DNA of 64,000 nt from Domibacillus sp. DTU_2020_1001157_1_SI_ALB_TIR_016 (GTDB taxonomy: Bacteria; Bacillota; Bacilli; Bacillales; Domibacillaceae): positions 3,059,501-3,123,500 of the forward strand of contig NZ_CP135439.1 in NCBI RefSeq assembly GCF_032341995.1, in the 5' to 3' direction. The position numbers were made by a program, and so were the translations under genes. The first letter of the stretch is position 1, and each line of letters begins with the position of its first letter. Under the pieces are notes generated by a model. That model was given only the letters and a program-made list of their open reading frames with translations. It ran no database searches and was not told the origin of the DNA. Positions 1-13,506 of this stretch are shown here, in pieces.

Positions 1-187
1 TTTATGCTTTTTACACCCCGATTAGACATAATAAAAGATAAACGAAATGATTCCTTTAAAGGAGTGGAATCTAGGAAGAAGGCAGTGTCACTTTCACACG
101 TATTCAAATTTACTCTACCCTGCCCTTATTAGGTTAAAACGTTTATCCCTTTGAAATCACACCCAGTATCTTACAAACAAAACAAAA

Positions 188-228
188 AAACACGCTCATT
201 CAAATTTTACATTTGAATGAGCGTGTTT
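188..228 (-). terminator. rRNA operon terminator
   Basis: A 17-bp inverted repeat with a 7-nt loop lies just downstream of 5S rRNA. On the minus strand it is followed by a T run, as in an intrinsic terminator. No gene is visible in 1-187. Confidence 0.9.
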
Positions 229-250
229 TCAATACAGATCACATTATTCT

Positions 251-366
<116 letters not shown>

Positions 367-457
367 CTATGAAGTTTGAAAGAAGTGTTCTTTCAAAACT
401 GGATAGAAGCGTTATTGTATGGGTAAAAAACCTTTCTGTTACACGCCAAGTGTACAT

Positions 458-3390
<2,933 letters not shown>

Positions 3391-3550
3391 AAAATGGCGG
3401 TGTATCTTACTCGGTTTTTTGCTTTGGTCATACAATGTGTTGCTTCTATCCAGTTTTCAAAGAACAGTTTCATCTTGAAGGATTGAACCTTCAAAACTGA
3501 ACAAAATCAAACGTCAAACGTTTGTGAGAACCAAGTTCTCACTTCCGTAA

Positions 3551-5114
<1,564 letters not shown>

Positions 5115-5253
5115 GTTTGACTTGCTCATTTGTTTCCATTAAAACACGGGGTGTTTTTAATGGAAGATAAAAATTAAAACGTTGACGTTTTTATTGATTT
5201 TGTTCAGTTTTCAATGTTCAATTCGTTCGCGCCATCTCTGCGACAGCTATAAC

Positions 5254-5283
5254 ATCATATCATTAATCACTTTTCAATGTCAA
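5254..5283 (-). promoter_or_regulatory. rRNA operon promoter, proximal
   Basis: On the minus strand, TTGACA (5278-5283) and TATGAT (5254-5259) are separated by 18 bp, about 140 bp upstream of mature 16S. This is a strong sigma-A promoter in the place expected for an rrn P2. Confidence 0.8.
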
Positions 5284-5339
5284 CAACTTTTTTAAAGTTT
5301 ATTTATTTCACACTGACAAGTTATTAACGAAGATACATC

Positions 5340-5472
5340 ACTTTATCATGTCTCTCAATTCTAGTCAATCTTTTTGAAAAGATATTAACCAAAACCATTT
5401 AAGATTTTCATGTTTTGACTTACTGTTCAAGCGACGGTATTAAATATAACACTTTTTCTTTTTAAAAGTCAA
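5340..5472 (-). promoter_or_regulatory. rRNA operon upstream promoters
   Basis: Two further minus-strand sigma-A-like sites lie upstream of the proximal promoter. One is TTGACT (5363-5368), 17 bp, TAAAGT (5340-5345). The other is TTGACT (5467-5472), 18 bp, TATATT (5443-5448). Tandem promoters are normal for Bacillus rrn operons. The distal one is the weaker call. The 448-bp gap 5115-5562 holds these promoters, the 16S leader and the terminator of the next gene. Confidence 0.55.
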
Positions 5473-5499
5473 ACCTTTTTAAAAGAAGACTAAAAAAAT

Positions 5500-5548
5500 A
5501 ACCCTGTTTTTCTTCTCTTCTACTAAAGAAGAGAAGAAAAACAGGGTT
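5500..5548 (-). terminator. terminator of AbrB-type membrane gene
   Basis: A 21-bp perfect stem beginning AACCCTGTTTTTCTTC is followed on the minus strand by a T run, just after the stop codon at 5563. It separates this gene from the rRNA promoters. Confidence 0.92.
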
Positions 5549-5562
5549 AAAAGTTAATTGTA

Positions 5563-6663
5563 CTAAACGGATGCATGAGAATGAGCTTCTTTTCTTCTCT
5601 CCCACGCGTGCAGCATTCGGAATACTGGCGGCAGCACGAGGATCACCGCAATAATACGCAAAACTTGAACAGCTACAACAAAAGTCGCATCAGCATTGAG
5701 AACGACTGCGGTAGTTGCCATTTCCGCTACGCCGCCTGGCGCAAAAGCCAAAGCAGCCGTCATAAACGCGAGGCCCGTTGCTTTTGACACGATATACGCG
5801 CAAACAAACATAGCGCTAATAAACAGAACCGTACTAATAAACGCAATAGCAATGGTCTGCTTTAACCCATAAAACATTTCTTTTCGAAACCTTGATCCAA
5901 TGGAAGCAGCAATCACAATCTGCGAAAGGATCATAATTTCATGCGGCCAGTAAGCCTGCATATCGTATCCGACCGCAGAAGATGTACCTGCCTGTACAAT
6001 TGCTGTTGACAGCATGCCTCCCAGCAGCCAGGGAGCAGGAAACTTTAATTTTTTTCCGACATGGTAGCCCGCATACGCTGTTACAGCGAGGACCGCTGTC
6101 CAGCCAAAGCTGGTCCATTCAAATACAGAAGGAGCTGTTTGGGCAGCAGAAGCGGCAGATGGGTGGAATACGAGGACCGAAACAACGATAGGGATAATAA
6201 AGATAACCAAAAACACACGCATCGTCTGCAAAATGCTGACAACCGCTGTATTAGCCCCTACTTCTTCGGCAATTCCCGGCATAGCCGACAAACCGCCAGG
6301 AGCTGTACTGAAAAAGCTTGTCAGCATATCTGTTTTGCTGAATTTCCACAAAACCACACCTGACAGGAGCGAAAATACGATCGAAAGCAGGAGCATAATG
6401 ATAATAACCGCCCAATCCTTTTGAAAAACAGTAAGAACGGAAAGATTGATTTTTTGACCAAGCTCAATACCTAAAATACATTGACCAGCATAAAGCCAGT
6501 ATTTCGGAACGCCTTTCTTTCCTAAAACGTTTGGCTTAGTGAAAGAAATAAGCATAGCGGCTAAAAGTGTGCCGAGCATCCAGCCAATCGACAGGCCAGT
6601 CATGGAAAGCAGCAGCCCTCCAATAGCGCTTATGGCAATAAACAGCCATTTTGTTTCTTTCAT
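5563..6663 (-). CDS. AbrB-family membrane transporter
   Basis: A 366-residue polytopic membrane protein with about ten hydrophobic segments. It has the internal duplication of the AbrB/PF05145 family: the motif STAPGGLSAM in the first half is echoed by AFAPGGVAEMA in the second. Family members are putative inner-membrane transporters, once labelled ammonia monooxygenase. No substrate can be assigned. The ATG follows AAGGAGT by six bases. It is transcribed divergently from the LysR regulator at 6784, with a palindrome in the shared 120-bp gap, so that regulator probably controls it. Sure of the family, unsure of the function. Confidence 0.85.
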   Translation of the reverse strand: MKETKWLFIAISAIGGLLLSMTGLSIGWMLGTLLAAMLISFTKPNVLGKKGVPKYWLYAGQCILGIELGQKINLSVLTVFQKDWAVIIIMLLLSIVFSLLSGVVLWKFSKTDMLTSFFSTAPGGLSAMPGIAEEVGANTAVVSILQTMRVFLVIFIIPIVVSVLVFHPSAASAAQTAPSVFEWTSFGWTAVLAVTAYAGYHVGKKLKFPAPWLLGGMLSTAIVQAGTSSAVGYDMQAYWPHEIMILSQIVIAASIGSRFRKEMFYGLKQTIAIAFISTVLFISAMFVCAYIVSKATGLAFMTAALAFAPGGVAEMATTAVVLNADATFVVAVQVLRIIAVILVLPPVFRMLHAWERRKEAHSHASV

Positions 6664-6726
6664 GGGGACTCCTTCTTTCGTCTTGTTCTACTATTTACTA
6701 TAATAAAAAAAGAGAAATAAATAAAA

Positions 6727-6751
6727 TATCGTTTATCTATACTTAACGATA
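6727..6751. promoter_or_regulatory. probable LysR-regulator operator
   Basis: A 25-bp imperfect palindrome, TATCGTT on the left and AACGATA on the right, holds a T-N11-A type core. It lies in the intergenic gap between the AbrB-type gene and the LysR gene, where a LysR protein usually binds to control itself and its divergent neighbour. Confidence 0.55.
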
Positions 6752-6783
6752 AATATTGATTATATCTGTAAGGAGACGGTCAA

Positions 6784-7656
6784 ATGGATGAACGCGACTG
6801 GCTTATATTACAAACACTGCATGCACATAAAAATATTACAAGCGCCGCGCGGGCGCTTTATATTTCCCAGCCTGCTCTGACAAACCGGCTGAAACAAATG
6901 GAAAAAGAGTTTGGCGTGCAGATTGTCACACGTGGAAGGCGCGGTGTACAGTTTACACCGCAGGGAGATTATTTAGCAAAATGTGCAGACGATATGATTC
7001 ACCGCATGCAGAAAATCAAAGAAAACGTGTTAAATATGGAAAATACGATGTCCGGCACACTTCGTCTTGGTGTCTCAACTTTTTTTACGGATTATAAGCT
7101 GCCGGGCCTTTTAAAAATGTTTAAAGAAGAATATCCAAATGTCGAGTTCAAAGTTGTGACAGAATGGAGCAGCCATATTACCCATTTAATACACAACCAG
7201 AATGTACACGTTGGATTCGTCAAAGGTGATTACGGCTGGAAAGACCAAAAGCGCCTCCTGTTTGAAGAAACCATCTGTGTGGCATCGAAGCATGAAATTG
7301 ACCTGGAGAACCTGCCTGACCATCCGAGAATTGATTATAGGACTGATCAAGGACTGAAAATGGTCGTCGATAACTGGTGGGCAGAAAATTATGCGAAGCC
7401 TCCTTTAATCAGCATTGACGTTGACAAAGCCGGCACGTGCAAAAACATGGTGGCAAACGGTCTCGGCTATGCCATTTTGCCAAGCATGATTTTAGAAGAC
7501 ATCGAAAATCTTCATAAAACCCCTTTAAGGCAGCCAAACGGCGAACTGATCAAGCGGAAAGGCTGGATGTTTTTTCATGAGGAATCGCTTGAATTAAATA
7601 TTGTCAGAGCGTTTGTTGAATTTATTGAACGAATTGATCTTAAAGCCATTCATTAA
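6784..7656 (+). CDS. LysR-family transcriptional regulator
   Basis: A 290-residue LysR-type regulator. The N-terminal winged helix-turn-helix spans about residues 1-60 (ALYISQPALTNRLKQMEKEFG), followed by a linker helix. A periplasmic-binding-protein-like effector domain (about 90-290) begins GTLRLGVSTFF. The length is typical. AAGGAG lies eight bases before the ATG. Divergence from the AbrB-type transporter and the palindrome at 6727-6751 suggest that it senses a small molecule linked to that transporter. The effector is unknown. Confidence 0.92.
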   Translation: MDERDWLILQTLHAHKNITSAARALYISQPALTNRLKQMEKEFGVQIVTRGRRGVQFTPQGDYLAKCADDMIHRMQKIKENVLNMENTMSGTLRLGVSTFFTDYKLPGLLKMFKEEYPNVEFKVVTEWSSHITHLIHNQNVHVGFVKGDYGWKDQKRLLFEETICVASKHEIDLENLPDHPRIDYRTDQGLKMVVDNWWAENYAKPPLISIDVDKAGTCKNMVANGLGYAILPSMILEDIENLHKTPLRQPNGELIKRKGWMFFHEESLELNIVRAFVEFIERIDLKAIH

Positions 7657-7658
7657 AA

Positions 7659-7694
7659 AAACAGCTCTCCTGTTTCACAGGGAGAGCTGTTTTT
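7659..7694. terminator. bidirectional terminator
   Basis: The stem AAACAGCTCTCCTG / CAGGGAGAGCTGTTT has A runs before it and T runs after it, so it works in both directions. It serves the LysR gene (plus) and the yhfK-like gene (minus), whose stop codon at 7693 touches it. Confidence 0.88.
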
Positions 7695-8337
7695 AAATTT
7701 GTTTTAACGCACTGCTGATCGACTTTTCTCCAGAGATCAGATCAAAGGAACGGTTAAACGTATGTGCCTCGTCAAGTGCATGAAAAACGACCGATGCTAC
7801 GTCTTCACGCGGAATGGAACCGCGCTCAAGCTGTTCGCCCGCCTCCACTCTGCCTGTGCCTGGCTCATCCAACAAGCCGCCAGGGCGCACAATCGTATAA
7901 GTCAGTGAGCTTTGTTCAACTGCACGGTCTGCATAGTGCTTCGCTGCATAGTAAGGAAGAATCGCTTTATTCCAGTTTTCGCGATTGTTCGCTTGCAGTG
8001 CACTCACCATCAAAAATCTTTTTACTCCGATTTTTTCGGCTGCTTCCACCATTTTTGCTGCTCCGTCCAAGTCAATCAAAAGCGTTTTATCAGGACCGGT
8101 GTGACCGCCGGATCCAGCGGTAAAAACAATCGCATCACAGCCATACGCCGCATCTGTCAGCTCATCTACACTGCCTTCCAGATTGGCAACAACCGCTTCT
8201 ATTCCTTTTTCCCTCAGCGCTTCCGCTTGTTCTTCCTTGCGTACCATAGCCTGTGCTTCGTGCTTTTCACTACCCTGCAGAAGCCCGACTAATTTTTGCC
8301 CGATTTGTCCGTTTGCTCCAACTACCAGCACTTTCAT
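7693..8337 (-). CDS. yhfK: YhfK-like NAD(P)-binding reductase
   Basis: A 214-residue atypical short-chain dehydrogenase of the NmrA/YhfK type. The dinucleotide-binding loop GANGQIG is at residues 7-13. A conserved TAGSGG lies near residue 73 and a Y-x-x-x-K pair at 130-134 (YYAAKHY region). It aligns along its length with my memory of B. subtilis YhfK, whose physiological substrate is not established. It is a single gene ending in the terminator at 7659-7694. Confidence 0.88.
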   Translation of the reverse strand: MKVLVVGANGQIGQKLVGLLQGSEKHEAQAMVRKEEQAEALREKGIEAVVANLEGSVDELTDAAYGCDAIVFTAGSGGHTGPDKTLLIDLDGAAKMVEAAEKIGVKRFLMVSALQANNRENWNKAILPYYAAKHYADRAVEQSSLTYTIVRPGGLLDEPGTGRVEAGEQLERGSIPREDVASVVFHALDEAHTFNRSFDLISGEKSISSALKQI

Positions 8338-8413
8338 TGTATATGAGCACCTCTTTCCAAATCATTTCCTGCTCATTATTTCAAAAAAAGGAAGTGGGAT
8401 CAAACGAGACGAC

Positions 8414-8926
8414 TTACGACTCTAATTTGTCTGTTGTTAAATAAGCCGCTAATTCTTTACTGTCCTTTTTCCGCTCTTTCCGCTTTTGTGCCCGCATTGG
8501 TGCCGTTTCATTCAGCTTTTTTTCTTCATTCGTAACAGGGATCACACCTGGAACAGGAGCCGGACGCCGGTTGTCGTCAAGAGCAACAAACGTCAAAAAA
8601 GCAGTAGCCGCGATTTTTCTCGCACCGGTTTTTAAATCTTCCGCAATAATTTTAACAAAGACTTCCATCGAAGAACTGCCTGTCCACGTCACAAACGATT
8701 CAAAGCAAACCGAATCGCTCGGGCGGATCGGATGTAAAAAGTCGACAGAATCGGTTGAAGCCGTTACACATTCCTTCCGGCTGTGGCGCGCAGCTGAAAT
8801 GGACGCAACCTGGTCCACATCACTCATCAGACGTCCCCCAAATAATGTATTATGATTGTTTACATCGTTTGGAAACACCCGGCTTGTCCGCACGACACGA
8901 GATTCTCTGCATTTTTTCGGCTCCAT
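8414..8926 (-). CDS. ykhA: acyl-CoA thioesterase, YkhA-like
   Basis: A 170-residue single hot-dog-fold protein. The family signature NNHNTLFGGRLM at residues 23-34 is followed by D36 and D38, then SAARH and a basic, charged C-terminal tail. It closely resembles B. subtilis YkhA, of the acyl-CoA hydrolase group acting on long-chain acyl-CoA. The start ATG has only a weak GAGTGA ribosome site. It stands alone between yhfK and the HAD gene. Confidence 0.9.
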   Translation of the reverse strand: MEPKKCRESRVVRTSRVFPNDVNNHNTLFGGRLMSDVDQVASISAARHSRKECVTASTDSVDFLHPIRPSDSVCFESFVTWTGSSSMEVFVKIIAEDLKTGARKIAATAFLTFVALDDNRRPAPVPGVIPVTNEEKKLNETAPMRAQKRKERKKDSKELAAYLTTDKLES

Positions 8927-9006
8927 TGTTTATCACTCACTTATCCTTAATTTTAGAAATATGCGTTTCATTATAATCCCAAAATACGTATAAAGAAAGA
9001 AGGATT

Positions 9007-9858
9007 TTACAAGAGCTGGCGAATCGCATGAGCGACGCCAAATTCGTCGTTGGCGAGTGTGACAGCCCCCGCTTTTTCTTTTACTCCTTCCGGCGCATTG
9101 CCCATTGCCACACTCCGGCCGGCGGCTTCAAACATCGATATATCATTGAAGTTGTCGCCGATCGCCATCGTTTCTTCTGTTTTGACACCAAATTGATCAG
9201 CCAGCTTCCGAACAGCATTGCCTTTTGAAACATCCGGATGCATAATATCGAACACATGACTCGCTGAAGCCGTCAGAGCAAGATCACGCCGGCCCGCATA
9301 ACGGTCCCATGCTTCCTGCAATTTTTCTTCATCATAAGAAAAAGCGAGCAAATTAAAAAACTGATTCGTTTCCTGCAGTATCTCTTTATAAGACGTTACA
9401 AAACGAAAAGGTTCCTGACTAAACTGCCGCTCGGCCGCTTCTTTCATTTCTTCACGGTCCGCATGCGGGTTGGCGGTTAGAATACGGTCCATTTCAACTT
9501 TCACCAATTCATGGCCATTGTTCGGTGAAAAAATGCTTTGTTCCGAAAATACCTCGTAGTAAAAGCTGCGCCCTTCAAAATAAGCAAGGATCTCTTCTGC
9601 CTGTTCCCTGCTTAAGGAAACAGCCTGGACACAGGTTCCGGACGGGTCATGTATTGTCGCTCCGTTCGCGCCGATAATCCAGGTGACCAGTCCAGCCTCC
9701 TTCATAAGCTTTGAAGCATCCGGGTATGAGCGTCCAGTTGAGATGACAACCTCTATTCCTTTTTTCTGCGCTTTGCGTATCGCTTCTATATTTTCATGCG
9801 GAATCTTATTTTGGCTGCTGAGAAGTGTTCCATCCATATCTATAGCAATCAGCTTCAT
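9007..9858 (-). CDS. HAD-superfamily (Cof-type) phosphatase
   Basis: A 283-residue HAD hydrolase, type IIB. Motif I DMDGT has the nucleophile D7 and the acid D9. Motif II STGR is at 40-43, a motif III lysine lies in SKGNAV, and motif IV is GDNFND. The cap between motifs II and III is the usual Cof type. Such proteins dephosphorylate sugar phosphates or flavin precursors; the substrate cannot be read here. Its start overlaps the stop of the upstream inositol-phosphatase-like gene by four bases, so the two form an operon. Confidence 0.9.
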   Translation of the reverse strand: MKLIAIDMDGTLLSSQNKIPHENIEAIRKAQKKGIEVVISTGRSYPDASKLMKEAGLVTWIIGANGATIHDPSGTCVQAVSLSREQAEEILAYFEGRSFYYEVFSEQSIFSPNNGHELVKVEMDRILTANPHADREEMKEAAERQFSQEPFRFVTSYKEILQETNQFFNLLAFSYDEEKLQEAWDRYAGRRDLALTASASHVFDIMHPDVSKGNAVRKLADQFGVKTEETMAIGDNFNDISMFEAAGRSVAMGNAPEGVKEKAGAVTLANDEFGVAHAIRQLL

Positions 9859-10613
9859 TTTGCTTCCTCAAGTAAAGAAACGAGTTTGTCAGCCGCCTGT
9901 TTCTGTCCAAACATCGTATACGGACCGGCTGCTGCCATTACACCTCCTGCTTCAGTTACAAGAAGCTGACCTGCCGCAATATCATAAAAAGCCGGGTTCA
10001 TATAAAGTGCAGCATCCCATTTTCCGGCTGCAATGTATGCGAGCGTAACAGCTGCCGTGCCAATAATACGGACACGGTATACATCGTTTACAATCTTCGA
10101 AAGCAGATCGAGCCGCTGCACATTCGCTTCTTTGCTGCCGTCTTTCGCGAAATCACTATGTGAAACAAAGGATTCCGCCAAAGGCACATTCCTTACACGA
10201 ATCGGTTCACCATCCTTAAAAGCACCGCCGCCTTTTGATGCCCAATACGTTTCATCCAGCCCTGGCAGATCAATGACTCCGACAATCGGTTCCCCTTTGT
10301 ATGTAAGCGCAATGGAGACACCATACTGCGGTACGCCAATGCTGTAGTTAATCGTTCCATCAATCGGATCAATTACCCATTCGTAGTCACTGTCCGCCTC
10401 AATCACTCCAGCTTCTTCACTGAAAATGCGATGTTCTGGATACTTCTGTTGAATTCGTTCGATAATAAGCGCTTCGACTTTGATATCCATTTCCGTAACG
10501 AAATCCTTTGCTGCTTTGATTGTCTGTCCGCCCGCTTTTCCGGCATTCGGCCGTAAAAAAGCACCCGCTTCCTTTCCAAGCTCAATCGCAAACGCAGTAT
10601 ACTCCTCGTACAT
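9855..10613 (-). CDS. inositol monophosphatase family protein
   Basis: A 252-residue member of the IMPase/SuhB family. Metal-binding residues appear as EE at 66-67 and DPIDGT at 82-87, and a later aspartate lies in the FYDIAAG region near residue 200. Such enzymes hydrolyse inositol-1-phosphate or related sugar phosphates and need Mg2+. AGGAG lies eight bases before the ATG. It is translationally coupled to the HAD phosphatase at 9007, and the two may act on related phosphate esters. B. subtilis YktC is similar. Confidence 0.9.
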   Translation of the reverse strand: MYEEYTAFAIELGKEAGAFLRPNAGKAGGQTIKAAKDFVTEMDIKVEALIIERIQQKYPEHRIFSEEAGVIEADSDYEWVIDPIDGTINYSIGVPQYGVSIALTYKGEPIVGVIDLPGLDETYWASKGGGAFKDGEPIRVRNVPLAESFVSHSDFAKDGSKEANVQRLDLLSKIVNDVYRVRIIGTAAVTLAYIAAGKWDAALYMNPAFYDIAAGQLLVTEAGGVMAAAGPYTMFGQKQAADKLVSLLEEAK

Positions 10614-10664
10614 CTAATCGCTCCTATCCTTATATGTATTAATCGTATCATATCAAAAAAAGGA

Positions 10665-10691
10665 CCTGCTTCTCCACCGTTGGAGAGCAGG
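10665..10691 (-). terminator. terminator of aldo/keto reductase locus
   Basis: A near-perfect stem CCTGCTTCTCCA / TGGAGAGCAGG is followed on the minus strand by CTTTTTTT. It lies directly after the stop codon at 10698. Confidence 0.88.
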
Positions 10692-10697
10692 CATCCA

Positions 10698-11680
10698 TTA
10701 ATAAACACCACGAATATGCTGTTTTACTTTTTCATCATAAAACGTTTTGATCCGCTCCTGCTCTTCCTGTGTGAAAGAAGGTGTGTGGAGCGCCCGCAGG
10801 TTTTGCTCGACTTGCCGCGTGTTTTTAAATCCGGGAATGATGCACGTTACTTCCGGATAGTCGAGTATCCAGCGAAGAGAAGCTTCTGCCATCGATCCTC
10901 TTCCCTCTGCCATCCACTTTAATTCATCCGAAAGCTCAACGCCTTTTTGAAAGCCAAGCCCCGCAAAGGTTTCACCAACATTAAATGCATATCCATCATT
11001 GTTAAAATGGCGGTGATCGTCCTCTTCAAACGTATCGCTTTGCTTGAACTTGCCCGTCAGCAGGCCGCTCGCAAGCGGAAGGCGGACGATAATACCAACG
11101 CCCTGTTTCTTCGCTCTTTGAAACAGCTCTTCCGCGGGCTTTTGGCGAAAAAGGTTGAAAGTCACCTGCAGGCTTTTGACGTTTGGGTGTTCAAGGCAAA
11201 GAAGGCCCTCTTCGACGCTTTCTACACTGACTCCGTAGTGCTGCACTTTTCCTTCTCTTTGAAGGCGGTCCAAAACATGAAAGACCTCGCCTTCCTCCAA
11301 AATCTTTGTAGCCGGACAGTGAATTTGATACAAATCAATTCTCTCACGCGCCAGTCTTCTTAAACTTGCTTCGCAATACGTACTGACTTGTTCATAAGAA
11401 TACGTTTCTGGCGCATGAATATCGCCTTGGCAGCAAAACTTCGTTGCAACATAAACCTCATCTTCTCTTCCTTTGGTGGCGTTGGCCAACAGCCGTTCAC
11501 TATGGCCGTCTCCGTAAACATCGGCTGTATCAAAAAAATTCACACTTTGTTCCATTGCGTAATCCAGGGCTTTTAATGATTCTTCATCTGTCGTTTTCCC
11601 CAAGAGCCGCCGATTGCCCACGTACCAAAGCTGATTTCGCTTACCTTCAATCCCGTATTGCCCAGTTCGCGATAGTTCAT
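10698..11680 (-). pseudogene. aldo/keto reductase, frameshifted near start
   Basis: The body reads as a normal aldo/keto reductase: NFFDTADVYGDGHSE, then DLYQIHCP, and a C-terminal IPGFKNTRQVEQN cofactor loop. The family N-terminus ([20 protein letters not shown], then WAIGGSWG) is encoded just upstream but in another frame. It has a good GGGAGG ribosome site and ATG at 11680. The two frames meet at 11594-11601, where the minus strand reads GGGGAAAA; one missing base would explain the shift. It is either a recent pseudogene or a homopolymer sequencing error. The continuous frame alone would start at a GTG near 11621 with no ribosome site and would lack the first beta strand. Confidence 0.82.
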
Positions 11681-11699
11681 CATGATCCTCCCTTGATCA

Positions 11700-11713
11700 A
11701 GAAAGCGCTTTTA
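11700..11713. promoter_or_regulatory. possible catabolite-response element
   Basis: AGAAAGCGCTTTTA matches 12 of 14 positions of the Bacillus cre consensus TGWAANCGNTNWCA. It lies about 20 bp upstream of the aldo/keto reductase start, where CcpA would repress. It could be chance. Confidence 0.3.
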
Positions 11714-11750
11714 TAAAAGTAAGTATACGGGACAAGCCGATAAAACAAAA

Positions 11751-11782
11751 GCGCCGGCCCCCTTGATCAAAGGAGCCAGCGC
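11751..11782 (-). terminator. moaA terminator
   Basis: An imperfect stem (GCGCTGGCTCC pairing with GGGGGCCGGCGC) is followed by CTTTTGTTTT on the minus strand, five bases after the moaA stop codon. Confidence 0.7.
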
Positions 11783-11787
11783 TGCTT

Positions 11788-12795
11788 TTATCCGCCAATA
11801 TAAGACATGCCGATTTTTTTACGGCTTTTCGCCGTTTGCTCTGTTCGTTCATCGGAGTAGCGGTCTGTCCGCTTTTCCCATACACCGCGAATAGCCTGGG
11901 CCAGCTCTTCGTCTGAAGCACCGGAGCGCAGCAGTTCTCTTATATCAAATCCATTTGTCGCAAACAAGCACGTATAAAACTTTCCATCCGATGAAAGCCG
12001 GGCGCGTGTGCAGGAAGAACAAAACGACTCAGAAACAGAAGGAATGAACCCAACTTCTGCTTTCGCATCTTTATAACGATACCGTCCGGCTACTTCACCG
12101 AAATAAGCTGCTTCGGCTGGAATGAGTTCTTCTGTTTCGCGAAGGCGGTCAAGAAGCTCTCCTTTTGTGACGACTTGTTTAAAACTCCAGCCGTTGTCTG
12201 TGCCTACATCCATAAATTCAATAAAACGGAGAGTGATGTCCCGCTCCTTAAAATAAGCCGCCATCGGAACGACTTCATGATCGTTCACGCCTTTTTGCAC
12301 GACCATATTGACCTTCACTGTAAATCCAAGTGACTGCGCGTAGTCAATATTTTGAAGAATAACATCCGGTGAAACTCCCCGGCCATTCATCTTCCCGAAC
12401 GTTTCTTTTGATAACGCATCTAGACTGATGTTCAGCCGCCGAAGCCCTGCATCGAACAACGATTTACCATGCTGCTTCAGCAAAAGTCCGTTTGTCGTCA
12501 GACCGATGTCTTCTAGTCCGTCAAGCGCTGACAGCATGCGGATTAACTCCGGCAGATCACGACGCAGCAGCGGTTCTCCACCTGTCAGCCGCACTTTCTT
12601 AACGCCAAATCCTATAAATAGCGCTGCCAGCCGTGTGATTTCTTCAAAAGAGAGAAGCTCGCTTTTCGGCATAAACGCGTAATCATCACCAAAAATCTCC
12701 TTCGGCATACAATACGTACAGCGAAAGTTGCACCGGTCAGTTACGGAAATCCGCAAATCACGCAATGGACGCTGAAGTGTATCGGTTATGTTCAA
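11788..12795 (-). CDS. moaA: GTP 3',8-cyclase MoaA
   Basis: A radical-SAM enzyme of 335 residues. With MoaC it converts GTP to cyclic pyranopterin monophosphate, the first step of molybdenum-cofactor synthesis. The N-terminal cluster motif CNFRCTYC has C22, C26 and C29, and GGEP is at 73-76. The C-terminal 4Fe-4S cysteines are C260, C263 and C277. The protein ends in GG, the catalytically important tail of MoaA. The start is TTG behind AAAAAGGACTGA, spaced better than any ATG. It is the last gene of the moeA-moaE-moaD-moaA run and is followed by a terminator. Confidence 0.96.
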   Translation of the reverse strand: MNITDTLQRPLRDLRISVTDRCNFRCTYCMPKEIFGDDYAFMPKSELLSFEEITRLAALFIGFGVKKVRLTGGEPLLRRDLPELIRMLSALDGLEDIGLTTNGLLLKQHGKSLFDAGLRRLNISLDALSKETFGKMNGRGVSPDVILQNIDYAQSLGFTVKVNMVVQKGVNDHEVVPMAAYFKERDITLRFIEFMDVGTDNGWSFKQVVTKGELLDRLRETEELIPAEAAYFGEVAGRYRYKDAKAEVGFIPSVSESFCSSCTRARLSSDGKFYTCLFATNGFDIRELLRSGASDEELAQAIRGVWEKRTDRYSDERTEQTAKSRKKIGMSYIGG

Positions 12796-12823
12796 AGCGC
12801 TCAGTCCTTTTTCATAGTTTTGG

Positions 12824-13057
12824 TTATCCTCCGCTTACCGGTGGAATAAAAGCTACGTGATCACCTGGGTGAACAGGCTCACCTTCGAGTACATATTCTT
12901 CATTAACCGCTATTTGCACAGCGGAAAAATCAAACTCTGGATACGATGTTTTGGCCCACTGCAGCACATCTGCTGCAGTGCCGCTCTCCCATGCAAGCTC
13001 TTCTTCGGCTTTTCCGGCCGCTTCTTTTAAGCCCGCAAAATAATACAGATAAATCAT
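12824..13057 (-). CDS. moaD: molybdopterin synthase small subunit MoaD
   Basis: A 77-residue ubiquitin-like protein ending in PPVSGG. The terminal GG is adenylated by MoeB and then thiocarboxylated, and it delivers sulfur to precursor Z in the MoaD2-MoaE2 synthase. Its ATG overlaps the moaE stop by four bases (ATGA), which indicates coupled translation with its partner subunit. Confidence 0.95.
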   Translation of the reverse strand: MIYLYYFAGLKEAAGKAEEELAWESGTAADVLQWAKTSYPEFDFSAVQIAVNEEYVLEGEPVHPGDHVAFIPPVSGG

Positions 13058-13506
13058 GCTTTGCCTCCTTCCGGTTTATAAGCTTGATCGCCGATCCATT
13101 CTTCTCCATCTTCCCATATTTCTTTTTTCCAGATTGGGACCACTTTTTTGATTTGCTCAATCGCGTATTCATTCGCTTCATAAGCAGCTCTTCGATGCGG
13201 AGAGGAGACAGCGATAATCACCGCAATGTCAGAAATAGCAAGCTCGCCAATCCGATGAACAATCGCTACGCGTGAACCCGGCCATTTCTCTATAATTTCA
13301 TCACCGATTTGCGCCAGCTTTTTTTCAGCCATTGGCACGTATGCTTCATATTTTAAGTACATTGTCCGCTTTCCATTTGTCCACTCACGAACTGTACCAG
13401 CAAACAGTGTAACCGCACCTGCTCCCGGGTGCGTGACGTAATCCATATACGGCGCTCCGTCAAGCGGCTCCTCTGTTACATGAAATGGTTTTAATTCAGC
13501 TCCCAT
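13054..13506 (-). CDS. moaE: molybdopterin synthase large subunit MoaE
   Basis: A 150-residue MoaE. It carries the conserved AGTVREWTNGK segment, the family HRIGEL and HRRAAYEAN stretches, and the catalytic-lysine region KVVPIWKKEIWEDG. With MoaD it inserts two sulfurs into cyclic pyranopterin monophosphate. The gene starts inside the end of moeA (16-base overlap) and overlaps moaD at its own end, so it sits in a tight operon. Confidence 0.95.
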   Translation of the reverse strand: MGAELKPFHVTEEPLDGAPYMDYVTHPGAGAVTLFAGTVREWTNGKRTMYLKYEAYVPMAEKKLAQIGDEIIEKWPGSRVAIVHRIGELAISDIAVIIAVSSPHRRAAYEANEYAIEQIKKVVPIWKKEIWEDGEEWIGDQAYKPEGGKA

